DNA from: Hypericum androsaemum
Taxonomy: Eukaryota; Streptophyta; Magnoliopsida; Malpighiales; Hypericaceae
Direction of reading: 5' to 3'
Length of the DNA: 64,000 nt
Assembly: GCA_963995505.1 (NCBI GenBank)
Contig: OZ023184.1
Span: forward strand, 6,014,001 to 6,078,000
Below are positions 62,460 through 64,000 of this stretch, in pieces (within the stretch, counting starts at the first letter, position 1; every line of letters starts with the position of its first letter). The notes under the pieces are model-generated. The model saw only the letters and a program-made list of their open reading frames with translations, searched no databases and was not told where the DNA came from. A program made the position numbers and the translations under genes.

Positions 62460-62860
62460 AACATCCAAATGAGTGAAGTCATTTAGGCCAAATTCAGGGC
62501 TACCATCCATATTCATAATGCCAGAGCCATCATCTTGATAAAGCTCAACTAGATACTTTGGTGCACAACAGGTGCGAGCTCAGTGGCCTTTGCATCCACA
62601 ATGATGACATGAATTTTCAATTTTTATTCCACTATCACCATCTCTTCGTGGTTTCTTTTCTTTGTTCTCCCACTTCAGGTGGCGAGACGTGTTCTTAAAA
62701 TTACCACTTTAGGTGGCGAGACTTTTTCTTAAAATTACCACTACGGTAACCATATCCTCCACGACAATTACCACGTCCAAGACCACGAGCCTGGCCTCTA
62801 TAATTAAACTTTGTCACATTCACTTCAGTGAATGGAACATAACCATTAAATTTTAGTCCA
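62460..62860 (-). pseudogene. Copia C gag remnant: RG-rich tail and zinc knuckle
   Basis: The same truncated gag as element B: zinc-knuckle remnant (around 62590-62620), the same in-frame TGA, the same duplicated TGGCGAGAC segment and the RG-rich stretch, then leader. The shared lesions show that both copies descend from one defective parent. Confidence 0.75.
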
Positions 62861-63947
62861 GAGACCCAATTATAATATTAAAAATTAATCCAGTGACCAA
62901 AATGTAGTTTGCCAAAAAAAATTCACAAACATCCGAGGACTAAATAGTATATTTTGGGAAAGTCCAAGGATCAAACAGTATTTTTTAGATTCGCAAATAT
63001 ACAAAGAAGTCTCTGCTATTAACTAAGGACTACATTGCAATTTCATAATTAATCGGGATCAAATTGTAATTAACTATTAAGTCTGGAAGTCACAGAAAAG
63101 TCAAAGTACCAAACAATAATTTTCTGAAATGTCAAGGTACCGAACCATAATTTTCTACTGGAGTGGTAAATTTATAAAGAAATCCCTGCAGGATCTCAAC
63201 TCTTTAAAGTAGGTCTCTCCAAATAATTAAAGGGATATTCTGTCCTTAATTAAAAATACGAGAAAATATAAAGTACTAATTTGTAATTCAATGTGTAAAC
63301 TTACAATTCAATCCCTAGTATTTTCTCGCGTGTGCGAATAAGGACATAATCCTTATTTGCGTTCCAAGATAAAATTTCACATAGATCACTGGTATTTCCT
63401 AATACTTTTATGCAAGGACGACAGAAGGTTTTTGCATGAAAAATCTTTAACAAATAAATCCGATTTTTGCAAAGAAAATTTTACAAAATTATTTTCTTTG
63501 AGAAAATCATTTATGAGCAAGAACAAAGCCTCATATGATTTAATAACATTGAGAATCCAATAAGAATGAATAATTATAAATGAGAATCTAACAAGAATGA
63601 GTAATTATAAATTGTAAGAATACTTACAAAAGTTAAGCTCAATTCTTCTCAAGAAATTATTGAGAACTTGGTAGCGACTCGTGCTGATAACGTGTTATAA
63701 ATTATCTCTAAATAAGATGAACATAGAGAATAATGTAGAGAGAATGGAAGGTGGAAGAGAATGAAGTGATTCTCATTAGTTATCTTGGTATGTAATGGCA
63801 AAGGTTACAACTCCTATTTATAGCCAATATATCACCTTACCTATTACTCCACTAACTAAAGCAAATGACAAGTGTACATCACGAGGACACCACCTTACCT
63901 ACTACTCCACTAAATGGACATCCACATATTAATTTATAATACTAAGA

Positions 63948-64000
63948 CTAATATTTTTTTCATTGTTAACATCTCACTGTCTTATGTGGCATTCAAGCCA
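63948..64000. other. Window end, unassigned
   Basis: Short AT-rich flank right of copia C; continues the fourth F-box locus flank. Confidence 0.3.

Larger units (their letters stand above)
59104..63942 (-). mobile_element. Ty1/copia element C (4.8 kb), internally deleted
   Basis: Minus-strand element. The 3' LTR is 59104-59352 and the 5' LTR 63693-63942 (about 250 bp each), starting TGTTATAAATTATCTC on the plus strand and ending ATAATA. The perfect TSD CTAAG lies at 59099-59103 and 63943-63947. The primer binding site region (minus strand CGTTATCAGCACGAGTC) is identical in type to element B. The internal sequence closely follows element B (zinc knuckle at about 62590-62620, protease, integrase, RT) but lacks most of the integrase catalytic core and nearly all of RNase H. 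A local tandem duplication of about 125 bp lies at 61682-61927. The LTRs are nearly identical, so insertion was recent although the element was already defective. Confidence 0.95.

Overview
This is nuclear DNA from a flowering plant, most likely a eudicot. Evidence: spliced genes with GT..AG introns encoding plant-type proteins (a WRKY factor, a SIAMESE-related CDK inhibitor, a mitochondrial m-AAA FtsH protease, an F-box/FBA-type protein), AT-rich intergenic DNA, Arabidopsis-type (TTTAGGG-derived) telomere-like repeats, and plant transposon families (Cassandra TRIM, MULEs, hAT, Ty1/copia, LINE, SINE). I cannot name the species.

Genes that look functional: a HAD-superfamily pyrimidine-5'-nucleotidase-like gene (minus, 8 coding exons, 3138-4707, with TATA box and 5'UTR intron reaching to 5591); an intact intronless ribosomal protein eL32 copy (plus, 16132-16533) that carries all marks of a retrocopy; a mitochondrial FTSH3/FTSH10-type AAA protease (minus, 8 exons, 21316-25697); a WRKY49-like factor (minus, 3 exons, 26947-27944); a SIAMESE-RELATED cell-cycle inhibitor (plus, 42431-42679); and one intact F-box gene (minus, 48263-49489) in a decaying tandem family. 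Exon sums for HAD, FTSH and WRKY are exact multiples of three with consensus splice sites.

The rest is mostly transposon history that can be read from target-site duplications (TSDs). From left to right: a SINE (999-1154, 20-bp TSD), a 343-bp TRIM (1428-1770, TSD ATGCC), a degenerate heptameric telomere-like G-rich array (6030-6900), a 2.6-kb tandem duplication (8242-13495) in which each copy holds a Mutator-like element with 9-bp TSD and, nested in it, a Cassandra TRIM whose LTRs carry 5S rRNA-derived sequence; retroposed segments at 14032-14537 and 16069-16718; a MULE-like TIR element (30723-31577); a hAT-type element (32384-33107, 8-bp TSD); a nearly complete 8.4-kb Ty1/copia element (33356-41717, TSD GATAC) with three in-frame stops, an extra leader ORF and a G-box array in its promoter; another MULE with captured-looking GC-rich DNA (42941-44252); and from 45.6 kb onward an F-box tandem array invaded by two related gag-deficient copia elements (50345-56065, TSD TTTAG; 59104-63942, TSD CTAAG) and by an ORF1-only LINE (56175-58672, 13-bp TSD).

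No coordinated multi-gene pathway is visible: the host genes are functionally unrelated. The most notable signals are the intact RPL32 retrocopy, the nested MULE/Cassandra/tandem duplication, the copia leader ORF with its G-box-rich LTR promoter, and two copia copies that share the same loss of gag.
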